A stretch of DNA of 64,000 nt from Pollutimonas sp963712655 (GCA_963712655.1 CAVQIT010000009.1:744001-808000), one strand, 5' to 3'. Positions 48,752-58,244 are shown, counted from the stretch's first letter. Notes: a model not told the origin generated them from the letters alone. Numbers and translations are program-made.

Positions 48752-49813
48752 CTATTCTTCCTTGTTCATTTGAATCGCCGAGGGAAACAGATCCCAGCAT
48801 GCAATGAACAGCGCGGCAAACAGTGGGCCGATGACAAAGCCGTTCAAGCCGAATACCGACAAGCCGCCCAGCGTTGAGATCAGTATGACGTAATCGGGTA
48901 TTTTGGTGTCTTTGCCAACCAGCAGCGGGCGGAGAATATTGTCGACCAGCCCAATGACCAGCACGCCGAAAAGGGTCAGGGTCACGCCTTCCCAGATGGC
49001 GCCGGTAACCAGGAAGTAAATCGCCACAGGTAGCCAGATCAGGGCGGCGCCTACCGCCGGCAGCAGCGACAGCATGGCCATCAGCACGCCCCAAAGCAAA
49101 GCGCCTTGAATGCCCAGAAACCAGAACATGATGCCGCCCAATGCGCCTTGGGTGATGGCAACGACGATGTTGCCTTTGACCGTGGCGCGCACTACCGTGG
49201 CGAATTTGCGGAACAAATGCTGTTTATGCTCTTCGCTCAATGGGATCAGCTGTTTGCTGTGGCGCGCCAGATGGGCTCCATCGCGCAGCAGAAAATACAG
49301 TATGTAGAGCATGACGCCCAGGCCGATCAGGAACTCGAAGGTGTTTTGCCCGACGTTGACGGCCTGGGTGGCCAGGAACTTACTGCCCTGCAGGGCGCCG
49401 GCCGACAGCTTTTCGCGCAGGCTGAAGATGTCGCCGACGCCGAAACGGTTCAGGACATCGTGCACGGTGGGCGGCATGGCGCTGACCACTTGTTCGAAAT
49501 AGGTTCCCAGATTGAGCTGGCCGGAACTGATGCGCTGATACACGACCGACCCTTCCTGCAGCAGGGCGCCGGTGACCAGGATGGTCGGGATGATAACGAT
49601 CAATATGATGATAAGCAGGGTGGAAAGCGCGGCCAGATTGGGCCGTCCGTGCATTTTGGCCAGAATGCGCTTATGCAAGGGGATGAACAGGATGGCAAGA
49701 ATCGCCCCCCAGAAGATCGCGCCATAGTAGGGCAGCAATACCCAGATGAAGGCCACGGTCACCGTGGCCAGCAATAGCAGAAACGTGCGGAAATAAAGAT
49801 TGGAATGATTCAT
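48752..49813 (-). CDS. AI-2E family transporter (PerM/YdiK-like)
   Basis: 353 residues, eight predicted spans: LLLATVTVAFIWVLLPYYGA at the start, then the central domain and the conserved end GALLWGVLMAMLSLLPAVGAALIWLP and GLVDNILRPLLVGKDTKIPDY. Family members export diverse small molecules or ions; true AI-2 export is shown for few. It is followed, on the same strand upstream, by a second member. Confidence 0.9.
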   Translation of the reverse strand: MNHSNLYFRTFLLLLATVTVAFIWVLLPYYGAIFWGAILAILFIPLHKRILAKMHGRPNLAALSTLLIIILIVIIPTILVTGALLQEGSVVYQRISSGQLNLGTYFEQVVSAMPPTVHDVLNRFGVGDIFSLREKLSAGALQGSKFLATQAVNVGQNTFEFLIGLGVMLYILYFLLRDGAHLARHSKQLIPLSEEHKQHLFRKFATVVRATVKGNIVVAITQGALGGIMFWFLGIQGALLWGVLMAMLSLLPAVGAALIWLPVAIYFLVTGAIWEGVTLTLFGVLVIGLVDNILRPLLVGKDTKIPDYVILISTLGGLSVFGLNGFVIGPLFAALFIACWDLFPSAIQMNKEE

Positions 49814-49919
49814 TCAGCATCCAGGGTATCAAGGTGCGCCGCGCGAATGTGCTGCGGCGCGGTATGTTGTGTCTATGATCATAGAGGGTGCCGCTGCGCA
49901 ATTCTATTCGAATCGCGAG

Positions 49920-51137
49920 TTATTCGCTCAGTAGCTCGGCGATGGATTGCATTCCCTCGACATGCTCCGAAATGACTTTGACGACAACAATAATGGGAAC
50001 GCACAATAGCAAGCCCCAGGCTCCCCATAGCCAGCCGCCGAACAGCAACGCGATGAAAACGGCTGTCGCATTCATTTTGGCTATCCGGCCTGTCATCCAG
50101 GTGGTTACCATCGTGCCCACGATCGACGCTATTGCCAGCGTTGCGGCAATGACCAGCATCATCATCGAGAAAGATTCGAACTGCAGGAAGGCGGCAAGCC
50201 CGGTTGTCGCCGCGGCGATTACCGTTCCGAAGTAGGGAATGATATGCAATAGTGCCGCCGCGACCGCCCAGGCCCCGGGGTTCTCCAGTCCTATCCAGCG
50301 CAGTACGGTCCAGGTCACCAGGCCCAGCAAAAGATTCGTGGCCAGCAGCATCAGCATGTACTTCTGTATCGAGGTGTTGATGTCATCCAGGATTTGAACG
50401 GTGATCTTCTTTTTCGATAATGACGGCCCGGTAATCCTGACCAGCTTGCGCTTGAACGTATCCCCGGAGAGCAAGGCAAAAAATACCAGGAAGAGAATCA
50501 TGGTTATTTTTCCCATGAACGCGGCGGCGCCAAGCGAGCCGGCCCACAGCCATTCGTTCAGGTTGAAGTCGGGCGGCTTGATCGCCGTTGACGCGGCCGC
50601 CGCGCCTTGTGCCGCGCCAGCGCTGTCGCCGGCGGGGCTGGCCGCCATTTTCAAGGCATTGGCCGCGCTGCGCAGTTTGTCCAATGTGCCCAACTGCCCA
50701 TCGTCCATTCGTTTCAGGGCATTGTTCAGCTTGTAGGTGACAATCGGCAATTCGTCCACGATGGACTGGGCTTCGTTATAAACAGAGGTCAGGACAAGGC
50801 TGGCCGACCCGAAAAGCCCCAGCATGACCAGGCTGGCGCCGATAAGGCGGGGGATTTTCCGGCGCTCCAGCCAAGCCACCAAGGGGCTCAAGGTATAGGC
50901 GATCAGTATGCCGAAAACCAGGGGTATCAGGAATTCCCGGGCCCACTGCAGCGAAAAAATGAAGGCTATCGTAGCCAATACTGTCAAGGCCAGGCCTCGG
51001 GCCTCGACCCGCGCCGGCGCCTCGGGCAAACTGGATTCCGCAAGTACGGGGTGGGCTGCGCCGGGGTGTGCGCTGGCTTGGCTGCCGTCGGCCGCAAAGG
51101 AATCGGAGACGCCTGTTTTAGACTTTATCGTATCCAT
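49920..51137 (-). CDS. AI-2E family transporter, second copy
   Basis: 405 residues. A hydrophilic N-terminus of about 45 residues precedes LALTVLATIAFIFSLQWARE. The central cytoplasmic part has an Ala-rich insert (SPAGDSAGAAQGAAAASTA). The family end reads NPGAWAVAAALLHIIPYFGTVIAAATTG. Same strand as the copy at 48752 and 106 bp upstream of it, but only distantly similar. Transported substrate unknown. Confidence 0.9.
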   Translation of the reverse strand: MDTIKSKTGVSDSFAADGSQASAHPGAAHPVLAESSLPEAPARVEARGLALTVLATIAFIFSLQWAREFLIPLVFGILIAYTLSPLVAWLERRKIPRLIGASLVMLGLFGSASLVLTSVYNEAQSIVDELPIVTYKLNNALKRMDDGQLGTLDKLRSAANALKMAASPAGDSAGAAQGAAAASTAIKPPDFNLNEWLWAGSLGAAAFMGKITMILFLVFFALLSGDTFKRKLVRITGPSLSKKKITVQILDDINTSIQKYMLMLLATNLLLGLVTWTVLRWIGLENPGAWAVAAALLHIIPYFGTVIAAATTGLAAFLQFESFSMMMLVIAATLAIASIVGTMVTTWMTGRIAKMNATAVFIALLFGGWLWGAWGLLLCVPIIVVVKVISEHVEGMQSIAELLSE

Positions 51138-51297
51138 TATTAACCCAGGGCAAACTCATGGTTCTTGGTTTTTACCGTCTTTGCTTCGATGGAGGATACA
51201 GTGAAAAATACCAGGCCCTTGTAACGATACGCTGCCGGGTATTTTGACTCATCTGTTTACGTATCGGTAAAGAATGCAAGCTGTATTTACCGATGGG

Positions 51298-51522
51298 CTA
51301 GGGTAGTAACCTGAACCCTGCATCGGTTCCCCATTTATCGGTGCGCCTCAGCCATACGGTATTGCAATCGATGCAGCGATACTGTCTTTCGAGAGCACTG
51401 TTGTAGTCTTCGGACGGACGCGTTCCCTGCACCCGCATGGATGGATGGGGCGGTTCTCCTCCTGTACCCAAAGATAGGTGGCGACATGGTGAACAGAATG
51501 TGACTGCGCTTGATGCATGCAT
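51298..51522 (-). CDS. Small putative zinc-ribbon protein
   Basis: 74 residues with two CxxC knuckles (TFCSPCRHLS and YRCIDCNTVWLRR), the layout of a small zinc ribbon. No clear Shine-Dalgarno before the ATG at 51522 and a shorter form may be the real one. Nothing else is visible between 51138 and 51659. Function unknown; could be chance. Confidence 0.4.
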   Translation of the reverse strand: MHASSAVTFCSPCRHLSLGTGGEPPHPSMRVQGTRPSEDYNSALERQYRCIDCNTVWLRRTDKWGTDAGFRLLP

Positions 51523-51659
51523 AGGTGTAAACGTATTTGTCTTAATAAAATCAATCAGTTACTAAATTTTTGCGTTCCGGCCGATTCCGGGAGCGTGTAT
51601 GGCGCAATGAAAAATAGCGGGCCGCGGAGTCAATGGAGACTCGGCCTGGCGGTTTTTGC

Positions 51660-51815
51660 TTAGCTGTATGGCGGGGAAGACCGGCTAAACACGGGCTCGA
51701 TGCCTGAGTGTTTCCGGCCATCGTCGCGTTGATCCCGCCTATGCATGAAAACCGAGATTCCAAACAGGCCGGCGCCCAGGCTGTATAAGATCAACGGAAT
51801 GATTTCGTTAGGCAT
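51660..51815 (-). CDS. 51-residue single-span membrane protein
   Basis: Too short for usual ORF limits but well supported: AAGGAGG lies 5-6 bp before the ATG at 51815. The protein begins MPNEIIPLILYSLGAGLFGI followed by SVFMHRRDQRDDGRKHSG, i.e. one hydrophobic span then a basic, polar tail, and ends at TAA 51660. The arrangement (short outside N-terminus, span, positively charged cytoplasmic tail) suggests a regulatory or accessory membrane peptide. Not recognised as a known family. The stretch from 51816 to 52113 shows no gene. Confidence 0.65.
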   Translation of the reverse strand: MPNEIIPLILYSLGAGLFGISVFMHRRDQRDDGRKHSGIEPVFSRSSPPYS

Positions 51816-52113
51816 GCTTACCTCCTTCTGTGACGTGGTAGCTTTTTTTCACTTCTGAGGTTTTTCGTAGCAAATAGTGTGCCCGGCACAGGATGGCGGG
51901 ATGCAGCCCGTTCTGAATGAAATGTTGATCAAGCCGGCTCAGGCCGGGGAAGCAAACGTAGGCGTCATGCGGCATGCATGGCTGCGCCACGTAAATTTCA
52001 GCACTACGAAATGAAGCGAAGCTTATGTTGAGAAATCAATAAATGACATTTCCGTACGCCATGTTACTCTTTTTATCAGTGGCGGCTTTCGTGGCGCCGA
52101 GTTGGCGCAAGCA

Positions 52114-52147
52114 AATAAAAAGCGGGCCGCAGCAATGCGGCCCGCTT
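52114..52147 (-). terminator. Intrinsic terminator of tRNA-Asn copy 1
   Basis: AAGCGGGCCGCA (from 52120) pairs with TGCGGCCCGCTT (to 52147) over GCAA; read on the minus strand the stem is followed by TTTTTATTT. Sits 8 bp after the tRNA CCA end. Confidence 0.88.
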
Positions 52148-52154
52148 CAATTCC

Positions 52155-52230
52155 TGGCTCCCCGAACTGGGTTCGAACCAGTGACCTGCGGATTAACAGT
52201 CCGTCGCTCTACCGACTGAGCTATCGGGGA
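52155..52230 (-). tRNA. tRNA-Asn (anticodon GUU), copy 1
   Basis: 76 nt with CCA. Acceptor TCCCCGA, D-arm GCTCAGTCGGTAGAGC, anticodon loop CTGTTAA with GTT, T-arm with GGTTCGAACCC. Identical to the copy at 52436. Confidence 0.97.
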
Positions 52231-52402
52231 ATAGCCAACTACTATAGCAGAAAAAGAGCTTTTTTCAAAACCCGATCAGGGAAATTTACACTCGCCGAAC
52301 GAATATCCAGGTCTTGTCTTTAAGCGGCTCGATGTCAGGCACGCACGAAGCCGGCCGACTGTCGCCGGGTGCCGCTAGTGTCGCCGCATGCCGCAAACGA
52401 CT

Positions 52403-52426
52403 ACGGCGCGCTTGAAAGCGCGCCGT
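52403..52426 (-). terminator. Hairpin terminator of tRNA-Asn copy 2
   Basis: ACGGCGCGCTT and AAGCGCGCCGT pair almost perfectly over a short GA loop, 9 bp after the tRNA end on the minus strand. Only a weak T-rich tail follows (TAGTCGTTT), unlike the strong one after copy 1. Confidence 0.65.
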
Positions 52427-52435
52427 AAAGAATTT

Positions 52436-52511
52436 TGGCTCCCCGAACTGGGTTCGAACCAGTGACCTGCGGATTAACAGTCCGTCGCTCTACCGACTGA
52501 GCTATCGGGGA
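52436..52511 (-). tRNA. tRNA-Asn (anticodon GUU), copy 2
   Basis: 76 nt with CCA, identical base for base to copy 1 although the flanking DNA and terminators differ. The pair is a tandem duplication of the gene kept uniform by selection or conversion. Confidence 0.97.
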
Positions 52512-52624
52512 ATTAAAGAAGCAAGACTATAGCATATAACTTTCTGCCGCAGTAAATCCCGATACGGGCAGTAGCAGCCCAAGCGCCAGGCAACGGAGCG
52601 CCTTGATCCGGCCCGGATGCGGTT

Positions 52625-53170
52625 TTAATCCAGCAGATCTTTCATATCGTCGGCGTGTTCTTCTTCGACCGCCATGATCTCGATCAGCATCTGCTTGGTC
52701 GTTGGATCGGTGTCGCCTATCCGTTCGATCATTTGCCGATATGATTCGATAGCGATACGCTCGGCGATCAGATTGGCTTTGATCATGCCTTTGATGTCGT
52801 TGCATTCATCGTATTCGGCGTGACTGCGCTGCGCGAGGGTGGAAGGGTTGAAATCCGGTTCGCCGTTCAATTGGACAATGCGTTCCGCGATACGGCCGGC
52901 GTGCTCTTCTTCTTGTTGAGCGTGCTCCAGGAATTCAGCCTTGATGGGTTCATTGACCAGGCCGGTGGCCGTATAGTGGTGGCGCTTGTAGCGCATTACA
53001 CAGACCAGTTCGGTCGCCAGCGCGGCATTGAGCATGGCGACGATTTCTTCACGATTGCCCTTATAGCCGGAGGGCACGGCGCCATTATCCAAATTCTGTG
53101 CCGCCTTGCGGATGGCCGCTACGTCGATGGGAGGATGGGTGGTGCCGGTGGCTGTTGTGCTTGAGTTCAT
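52625..53170 (-). CDS. Ferritin-like (bacterioferritin/Dps-type) protein
   Basis: 181 residues from ATG 53170; the frame upstream to 53266 is not used. Four-helix bundle with ligands ALATELVCVMRYKRHHY, FLEHAQQEEEHAGRIAERI, LIAERIAIESYRQM and IMAVEEEHADDM, i.e. two E..ExxH pairs of a di-iron site. It stores iron or detoxifies peroxide in the cytoplasm. AGGATAT before the start is a fair ribosome site. Confidence 0.9.
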   Translation of the reverse strand: MNSSTTATGTTHPPIDVAAIRKAAQNLDNGAVPSGYKGNREEIVAMLNAALATELVCVMRYKRHHYTATGLVNEPIKAEFLEHAQQEEEHAGRIAERIVQLNGEPDFNPSTLAQRSHAEYDECNDIKGMIKANLIAERIAIESYRQMIERIGDTDPTTKQMLIEIMAVEEEHADDMKDLLD

Positions 53171-53331
53171 GGATATCCTTTTACGTTTGAAAGCATGGTC
53201 CGGAAGCGCGCCTGGGAGCGCGTAATCCGGTGTCCATGCAGGCCGCAGCAATTTTCGTGCCCACATAAAAGATCGGTACGGCGGCCTTGCCTGCGCCGCC
53301 GTTCATGAAGAACGGCGGGCTGGCTTAAGGC

Positions 53332-54933
53332 TTAATGCGCCGCCGTGGCGGCATCCGCGCCCGCGGCACCCTTGTTGGACTTGGGCCGGGCTATCCAGAC
53401 CAGCCCCATCAGAACCAGGAACAGTATGGCGGACGCATAGAAGATATCGGTGGCCGAAAGCGTGAATGCCTGCTTGTCTATCATATTGTTTATGACGGCG
53501 ACCGATTGTTGGTGGTTAAGGCCTTTTTGCTGCAGGGTGCCCATGACCGCATCGAAGGCTGGCGTACCCGGCTGAGTGACTTCGGTCAGTTGCGCATGAT
53601 GCAGGGTAGCCCTGTCGTCCCACAGGGTGGTGGTAATGGATGTGCCGAACGCCCCGAAAAGCAGCCGCACGAAATTCGACAGCCCCGCCGCCGAGGGGAT
53701 GCGATGCGGATCCAGGCCTGACAGAGTAATGGTGGTCAGCGGTATGAAGAACGTCGCCATGGCCACCCCCTGAATAAAGGTCGGGATCATGATGGTGTAC
53801 AGGTCGACTTCGGTATTGAAATTGGAGCGCATATAGCTGATGAGCGCGAAAACCAGGAAGGCGAACGTGGCGATCTTGCGGGGATCGTGATTGGTCAGCA
53901 TTTTCCCCACCAGAGGGGAAAACAATATGGCCAGGATCCCGACCGGCGCCGAGGCGATTCCCGCGTAAGTGGCGGTGTACCCCAGTGTGCTTTGCATCCA
54001 CAGCGGCAGCAGCACCACTGTGCCGAAGAAGAGGCCGTATCCCACCGATATGGTCATCGTGCCGGCGGTGAAATTGCGTACCTTGAATAGGGTCAGGTCC
54101 ACGACCGGATGCTTGGCCGTCAGTTCCCAGATTACAAAAAACACGAATGACACGACGGCGACCACCGCCATGGTGGTGATGGCCGGGCTGGCGAACCAGT
54201 CCAGTTCCTTGCCTTTGTCCAGCATAAGCTGCAGGGCGCCTACCCACAGCACCAGCAAGCCCAGGCCCACCGTGTCGATAGGCAGTTTGGAGCGCACCGA
54301 ATCCCGGGTTTTATAAAGCTGCCAGGATGCCCAGGCGGCCAGAAGTCCAACCGGCACATTGATGTAGAAAATCCATGGCCAACTGTAGTTGTCTGAAATC
54401 CATCCGCCCAGCAGCGGACCGGCCACAGGTCCCACCAGAATGGTCATGGACCACATCGCCAGGGCCATGCCGGCTTTTTCTTTTGGGTAGCTGCCCAGCA
54501 TCAGCGATTGCGACAAGGGAATCATGGGGCCGGCGACGGCGCCTTGCAGCACCCGGAATGCCACCAGCGATTCCAGCGACCACGAAAAGCCGCAAAGCCA
54601 GGAAGATATGACGAACAGCAATACGGACAGCACAAACAAGCGTACTTGCCCGAAACGCTGGGTAAGCCAGCCGGTCAGCGGAACGGTGATGGCGTTGGCC
54701 ACCGCGAACGAGGTGATGACCCATGTGCCTTGCGTGGCGCTGACCCCCAGGTCGCCCGCAATGGTCGGAATCGACACATTGGCGATGGAGGAGTCCAGCA
54801 CGTTCATGAAAACGGCGGCGGACAGGGCGATGCTGCCGAACAGCCGCGCCCGGCCTTCCAGGGGCAGGTGGGCGGCCGGCTGCTGAGGCTTGGCTGCCGG
54901 CCGGTTGGCGGAGGAGGTATCGGTGGCGCTCAT
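53332..54933 (-). CDS. emrB: Drug efflux permease, DHA2 (EmrB/QacA) family
   Basis: 533 residues, 14 spans. NVLDSSIANVSIPTIAGDLG holds the membrane-embedded Asp of span 1, and motif C is GPVAGPLLGGWISDNYSWPW followed by IFYINVPVG. It uses proton force to push drugs from the inner membrane into the adaptor and outer-membrane channel encoded just upstream. The start overlaps the adaptor stop by 4 bp (54930-54933). Confidence 0.94.
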   Translation of the reverse strand: MSATDTSSANRPAAKPQQPAAHLPLEGRARLFGSIALSAAVFMNVLDSSIANVSIPTIAGDLGVSATQGTWVITSFAVANAITVPLTGWLTQRFGQVRLFVLSVLLFVISSWLCGFSWSLESLVAFRVLQGAVAGPMIPLSQSLMLGSYPKEKAGMALAMWSMTILVGPVAGPLLGGWISDNYSWPWIFYINVPVGLLAAWASWQLYKTRDSVRSKLPIDTVGLGLLVLWVGALQLMLDKGKELDWFASPAITTMAVVAVVSFVFFVIWELTAKHPVVDLTLFKVRNFTAGTMTISVGYGLFFGTVVLLPLWMQSTLGYTATYAGIASAPVGILAILFSPLVGKMLTNHDPRKIATFAFLVFALISYMRSNFNTEVDLYTIMIPTFIQGVAMATFFIPLTTITLSGLDPHRIPSAAGLSNFVRLLFGAFGTSITTTLWDDRATLHHAQLTEVTQPGTPAFDAVMGTLQQKGLNHQQSVAVINNMIDKQAFTLSATDIFYASAILFLVLMGLVWIARPKSNKGAAGADAATAAH

Positions 54934-56114
54934 GAGCCAAGGTTTTCGTTGATGATTTTCTTGATATGGGCATCCACGTCGCCTGTGTTGTCAACAAACA
55001 CAGCGGTTTCCAATTGCGTATTGCCCTTGATGCCGGCGCTCGATGCATCCGGTTCCTCCAGAGCCACTTCGACATTCATGGACAAGCCTACGCGCAGGGG
55101 ATGATCGGCCAATTCTTTGGGGTCCAGCATTATCCTGACCGGCACGCGCTGGACCACTTTGATCCAGTTGCCGCTGGCGTTTTGCGCCGGCAGCAGCGCG
55201 AAGGCGCTGCCCGTGCCGGCGGCAATGCCCACGACTTTGCCATGATAGCTGATGTCGTTGCCGTATAGGTCCGCTGTCAGCTTGACGTTTTGTCCTGGCT
55301 GCATATGGCGTACCTGGCCTTCCTTGAAGTTGGCTTCCACCCAGACTTGCTGCAGCGGCACGATGGTCATGAGCGGCGTGCCCGGAGCAATGTGCTGGCC
55401 GACTTGCGCCGAGCGTTGCGCGACCATGCCGGCCACCGGCGCGGGCAAGCGGGTGCGGGCGTTGGCCAGCCAGGCTTTGCGCAATTTGTCGGCGGCCAGC
55501 ATGACATCGGGGTGGGCGGCGACCGTGGTGTCCGCGGTCAATGCCTGATTGGTTTCAAGCGTTGCTTTCGAGGCCGCCAATGCCGCCTGGGCCTGGGCCA
55601 GCCCGGACTGGGTGGTTTTGACGGTCGTCTGCGCGTGCAGGATTTCCTCGCCGCTGATGCCGCCGGAACGCGCCAGGGTCTGGCGGCGTTTCAGATCGTT
55701 CTGGGCCTTGGACAGATCGACTTGCGCACGTTCGATATTGGCCTCGCGCAAGGCAATATCGGCCTTCAAGGCATCGTTCTGCACAAAAATCGTGCGGGTG
55801 CGGCGAACGGCCTGAGCCAGCGCGGCCTCGGCCTGTTTCAGGGCGATATCGGCATCGCTGGGATCCAGCTGCACCAGCGGCGCGCCTTTCTTGACGAGTT
55901 GCGTGTCGTCGGCATGGATGGCCACGACCGTGCCGGGGATTTGCGATGTGACTTGCACCAGATTGCCATGCACGTAGGCATCGTCGGTGGATTCATAGCT
56001 GGCTGCGAACAGGGCCCACCAAATGGCATAGGCGATTCCTATGGCGATGAAGATGAGCGTGGCTGTGATCAGCAAGCGTTTGCGTTGGGAGTTTGAGGTT
56101 TTTGCGGTAGTCAT
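54930..56114 (-). CDS. emrA: Membrane fusion protein of efflux pump (EmrA/HlyD family)
   Basis: 394 residues. One N-terminal anchor (ITATLIFIAIGIAYAIWWAL), the lipoyl halves STDDAYVHGNLVQVTSQIPG and PLVQLDPSDADIALKQAEA, a long coiled-coil hairpin (about residues 85-200), and the beta barrel LVPLQQVWVEANFKEGQVRH-type block. It links EmrB to the outer-membrane factor. It is 13 bp from the outer-membrane gene. Confidence 0.93.
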   Translation of the reverse strand: MTTAKTSNSQRKRLLITATLIFIAIGIAYAIWWALFAASYESTDDAYVHGNLVQVTSQIPGTVVAIHADDTQLVKKGAPLVQLDPSDADIALKQAEAALAQAVRRTRTIFVQNDALKADIALREANIERAQVDLSKAQNDLKRRQTLARSGGISGEEILHAQTTVKTTQSGLAQAQAALAASKATLETNQALTADTTVAAHPDVMLAADKLRKAWLANARTRLPAPVAGMVAQRSAQVGQHIAPGTPLMTIVPLQQVWVEANFKEGQVRHMQPGQNVKLTADLYGNDISYHGKVVGIAAGTGSAFALLPAQNASGNWIKVVQRVPVRIMLDPKELADHPLRVGLSMNVEVALEEPDASSAGIKGNTQLETAVFVDNTGDVDAHIKKIINENLGS

Positions 56115-56126
56115 GGAAGTCGTATC

Positions 56127-57527
56127 TTAGTGTGTGTTCGTATCGGTGCTGTATCCGCCGCCCAGGGCCGTTGCCAATTGAGCATCCAGGTTGAAGGCGC
56201 GGGCTTGTATGTCGGTATTCAGGATGGCTTGCTTCTGGACCTCGTTCTGGGCCAGCAGCACTTGCACAAAATTGCCCAGGCCCGACTTATAGCGCTGTAC
56301 GGCGATATCGTAGGCCGAGGTAATGGCGCGCAAGCTGGCGGTCTGGTCCACGGTCTGCTGCCGCAGGGCCTTGATGGCGGTGGTGGCGTCGGCCACTTCG
56401 CGCACGGCGGTCAGCAAGGTCTGGTTGTAATCGGCTATGGCCAGATCCCGTTCTGCGCGTTTGGTGTCCAGGTTGGCATTGAGCGCGCCGCCACTGAAAA
56501 TGGGCAGCGTTATGGCCGGACCCGCGCCATAGATACCGCTGCCCGAGGCCAGCAGATTGCCCAGGCCCAGCGACATAAAACCGGCGAAAGCCGACAGGTT
56601 GATGTTCGGGAAAAACTCGGCTTTGGCTGCCGATATCTGGCTGGAGCTGGCTTGCACACGATATTTGGCGGCGACAACATCGGGTCGCCGGCCCAGCAGT
56701 TCGAACGGGATGCTGGCGGGCACGCCGATCGGCGCTTTTGCCAGGCTGGCCAGACGTATGTCCTGGCCGCGTTGCGGTCCGGCGCCTGTCAGGGCGGCTA
56801 TCTGATGGCGCAACAGATCAGCGTTGGTGTTTGCCTGGCTGAGCTGGACCTTGGCGGAAGACACCGCCGAATCGGCTTGATTGACCTCCACCTGGGTATC
56901 CAGGCCGGCCGCTACCCGCTGGCGTGTGATGCTTGCCACGTTTTCAAGCTGTTGCACAATTTGGGTAATGACGCGGACTTGCGCCAGCGCATTCTGCAGA
57001 TTGAAGTAGCTTTGAACGACGCCGCTGACCAATGCGTTGCGGGCTACCTGAAGGTCGGCCATGGATGCGTCGTGTTGCGACAGGGCGGCGGTGTAGCGCG
57101 CCCGGTTCCGGCCCCACAGGTCGAGATCGAATCCCAGGTTCAGGCGCAAGGTGTTGTCGGTCAGCATGGATCCAGCGTAGGGCGGCGGGTAAATATAGTT
57201 TTCCGAGAAGCGTTCGCGCACGCTGTTATAGCTGGCATTCAATTGCGGCAGTTGTATGGCGCGTGCGCCGCCCACTGCGGCGCCGGCAATATTCAAGCGC
57301 GCCTGGGCGGCGGCAAGGGAAGGGCTGCCCGCGAGAGCTTCGCCTATCAGTTGATCGAGTTGAGGATCCTGGTAGCGCAGCCACCATTGCTCCGCGGGCC
57401 AGGTAATAGTGCCCTCCCGCAGGCCTGCCTGAGCGGCTTGCAGTGTGGCGACGCCGGGCTGGCCTGGATCCAGGGCCGCGCAACCGGACAATGCGGCAAC
57501 CAGCAAAAGGGGGGCGAATAATTTCAT
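56127..57527 (-). CDS. Outer-membrane efflux lipoprotein, NodT family
   Basis: 466 residues from ATG 57527, chosen because the lipoprotein signal LFAPLLLVAALSGCAAL then starts correctly (lipobox LSGC); ATG 57563 would add 12 residues. The TolC-like repeat includes LDQLIGEALAGSPSLAAAQ, GFDLDLWGRNRARYTAALS and FELLGRRPDVVAAKYRVQ. It forms the outer-membrane channel of the pump. First gene of the efflux operon and just downstream of the MarR gene. Confidence 0.93.
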   Translation of the reverse strand: MKLFAPLLLVAALSGCAALDPGQPGVATLQAAQAGLREGTITWPAEQWWLRYQDPQLDQLIGEALAGSPSLAAAQARLNIAGAAVGGARAIQLPQLNASYNSVRERFSENYIYPPPYAGSMLTDNTLRLNLGFDLDLWGRNRARYTAALSQHDASMADLQVARNALVSGVVQSYFNLQNALAQVRVITQIVQQLENVASITRQRVAAGLDTQVEVNQADSAVSSAKVQLSQANTNADLLRHQIAALTGAGPQRGQDIRLASLAKAPIGVPASIPFELLGRRPDVVAAKYRVQASSSQISAAKAEFFPNINLSAFAGFMSLGLGNLLASGSGIYGAGPAITLPIFSGGALNANLDTKRAERDLAIADYNQTLLTAVREVADATTAIKALRQQTVDQTASLRAITSAYDIAVQRYKSGLGNFVQVLLAQNEVQKQAILNTDIQARAFNLDAQLATALGGGYSTDTNTH

Positions 57528-57599
57528 GTGTTTTACAGGAAGTGACGATGATCTGTCTGGCATTTTCTTACAAATAGTTGAAGGTCATTGACTGGTTTG

Positions 57600-57617
57600 T
57601 ATCTGCCTAGGCAGATA
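57600..57617. promoter_or_regulatory. 18-bp perfect palindrome, likely MarR operator
   Basis: TATCTGCCTAGGCAGATA is a perfect 18-bp palindrome between the MarR stop and the efflux operon start. A related half-site (ATCTGCCTCGGCAA, 58245-58258) lies just upstream of marR itself. Same-motif placement before both units supports autoregulation plus control of the pump. Confidence 0.7.
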
Positions 57618-57667
57618 TATGGCGAAAAAAACTGGACATGGACGCTGCAGGTACGCAAGGCATAATG

Positions 57668-58222
57668 TTATTCGGGCTTGCCGGAACAGGCTTCCAGCGA
57701 ATTTCCATTGAGCAGCATGCGTTGCAAGAGATCGACCATGGTTTCGACTTCGGCAGTGCTGAGCCCTTGCAGGTGGGTGTTCAGGGTTGTGGCAACTGCG
57801 GGTAAAATCTGGGCGGCTACCTCCTTGCCCATGTCGGTCAATTCCAGTTTGACGACGCGGCGGTCATCGGGGCAGCGTTGGCGGGTAAGGAATTTCTTGG
57901 CTTCCAGCCGATCCAGCGTGCGGGTCATGGCGCCTGTGTCGACATGGGTTTGCCGGGACAGTTCGGCAGGAGTATTGATATCGCGGTACCGAATCATGAA
58001 CAGCGGGCGCCATTGCATGGCGGTAAGCCCCAGCGGCGAAACGTGAAGGTCTATCATGCGGTTGAGCGAGGTTTGCACTTGTTTGATCAGCATGCCGACA
58101 TTATTGGCTTGGCCAAGCGACAAGGCATCCGCGGAATAAAAGCCCTGCGGTTTGGGGTTTTTCTTTGTGGTGGCGGGCGCCTTGGAGGTTTTGGCGGCGG
58201 CGGAAGTGGCGGTCTTGATCAT
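57668..58222 (-). CDS. MarR-family regulator of the efflux operon
   Basis: 184 residues from ATG 58222 (MIKTATSAAAKTSKAPATTK); the longer frame to 58258 covers the operator-like half-site and is not preferred. The Lys/Ala/Pro-rich tail of 30 residues precedes the winged helix: NVGMLIKQVQTSLNRMIDLH, LTAMQWRPLFMIRYRDINTP, HVDTGAMTRTLDRLEAKKFL, RCPDDRRVVKLELTDMGKE. It probably represses the emr-type pump and itself through the ATCTGCC motif. Confidence 0.92.
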   Translation of the reverse strand: MIKTATSAAAKTSKAPATTKKNPKPQGFYSADALSLGQANNVGMLIKQVQTSLNRMIDLHVSPLGLTAMQWRPLFMIRYRDINTPAELSRQTHVDTGAMTRTLDRLEAKKFLTRQRCPDDRRVVKLELTDMGKEVAAQILPAVATTLNTHLQGLSTAEVETMVDLLQRMLLNGNSLEACSGKPE

Positions 58223-58244
58223 GAAAAGAATTTTATCGCGATAT

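Noticed and set aside
51551..51763. 70-codon minus-strand frame overlapping the 51-residue protein
   Set aside because: It runs through the small membrane gene in another frame and has no Shine-Dalgarno, whereas the small gene has an ideal one.
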